Below are positions 63,801 to 64,000 of a stretch of 64,000 nucleotides of DNA, piece after piece. The DNA lies in assembly GCA_947381945.1 (NCBI GenBank), contig CANCXM010000002.1:96896-160895 (forward strand), written 5' to 3'. The notes below the pieces were generated by a model. That model saw only the letters and a list, made by a program, of their open reading frames with translations, was not told the origin of the DNA and ran no database searches. The position numbers were made by a program, and so were the translations under genes. The DNA is from an uncultured Muribaculaceae bacterium (GTDB lineage: Bacteria; Bacteroidota; Bacteroidia; Bacteroidales; Muribaculaceae). The first letter of the stretch is position 1. Each line of letters starts with the position of its first letter.

Positions 63801-64000
63801 ATCATTTGCAATTTAAGTGTTTGGTTAAGTGTTGGTGATTATCACAACCCAAAGTTAACTATTTTTTTTAAAGATTCACTCTTAAATTTACTAAAATCTC
63901 ACCACACCCCTCTCGCCCCACGTCTGCTGGAATGGCACATAAAGCCAAAAGACGCTATGTTTGCCGGTGAATTCGGACGCCGGCCAAACATGGAAAAGGT
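63801..64000. promoter_or_regulatory. Upstream region of DUF4301 gene and window end
   Basis: A minus-strand -7 box TAACTTTG (63850-63857) lies 50 bp before the DUF4301 start. Near the window end are a hairpin TGTTTGCCGG/CCGGCCAAACA (63958-63967, 63980-63990, one bulge) and a GGCACATAAAG (63935-63945) that is also at the left arm of the repeat near 61992. It may be part of another copy of that repeat. Confidence 0.5.

Overview
The window looks like chromosome of a gut-type Bacteroidales, most likely a Muribaculaceae relative (about 50% GC). Supporting signs are the many Bacteroidetes-type promoters (a -7 box TAnnTTTG, in the best cases 19-20 bp downstream of TTTG), the near absence of purine-rich ribosome binding sites, a TonB-dependent receptor paired with an acidic-tailed lipoprotein, a type IX secretion (type B) sorting domain, and families typical of the phylum (DUF3575, DUF4301, DUF4369-TlpA, TamB). 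The genus is inference; no rRNA is present.

Layout. 1-1.8 kb: start of a histidine operon (hisG, hisD cut by the window edge) on the minus strand; its leader carries a 347-bp element with 34-bp terminal inverted repeats. 1.9-9 kb: an iron-sulfur-type flavoprotein, a secreted S9 peptidase, a LysR regulator, a split ThrE exporter with a small membrane protein, YjbQ and an acyltransferase. 10-16.4 kb: a histidine acid phosphatase and a lipoprotein/TonB-receptor pair. 16.7-23.2 kb: MerR-type regulator plus MltG, AraC regulator, TPR protein plus RsgA, Fe-type superoxide dismutase, YitT protein. 23.4-27.8 kb: secreted PepC-like peptidase, ABC-F ATPase, AI-2E family permease.

28-40 kb is the most coherent unit: an adaptor protein, four FtsX/MacB-like permeases in two related pairs, a single ATPase and a TolC-like channel, followed by a sigma-54 response regulator and its histidine kinase. 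Upstream of the adaptor gene there is a near-textbook sigma-54 promoter and an array of TGTCCG/CGGACA half-sites spaced about 10 bp apart, which fits control by the NtrC-type regulator encoded at the end of the cluster.

40-64 kb: tRNA-Arg(CCT), a Ca/Na antiporter, an AT-hook-like protein, a secreted tricorn-like protease, TamB, a cysteine-less TlpA-like lipoprotein, a tandem pair of Spy-like Cys/His-rich exported proteins, a DUF3575 protein, uvrA, a lytic transglycosylase, a type IX cargo protein, a 51-residue small protein, engB, a GNAT acetyltransferase and a DUF4301 protein. Intergenic DNA is rich in repeats: GTAGGGACGC palindromes, two long imperfect inverted repeats, a 39-bp tandem repeat and AT-rich short tandem repeats. 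No rRNA, CRISPR array, prophage or intact insertion sequence was seen.
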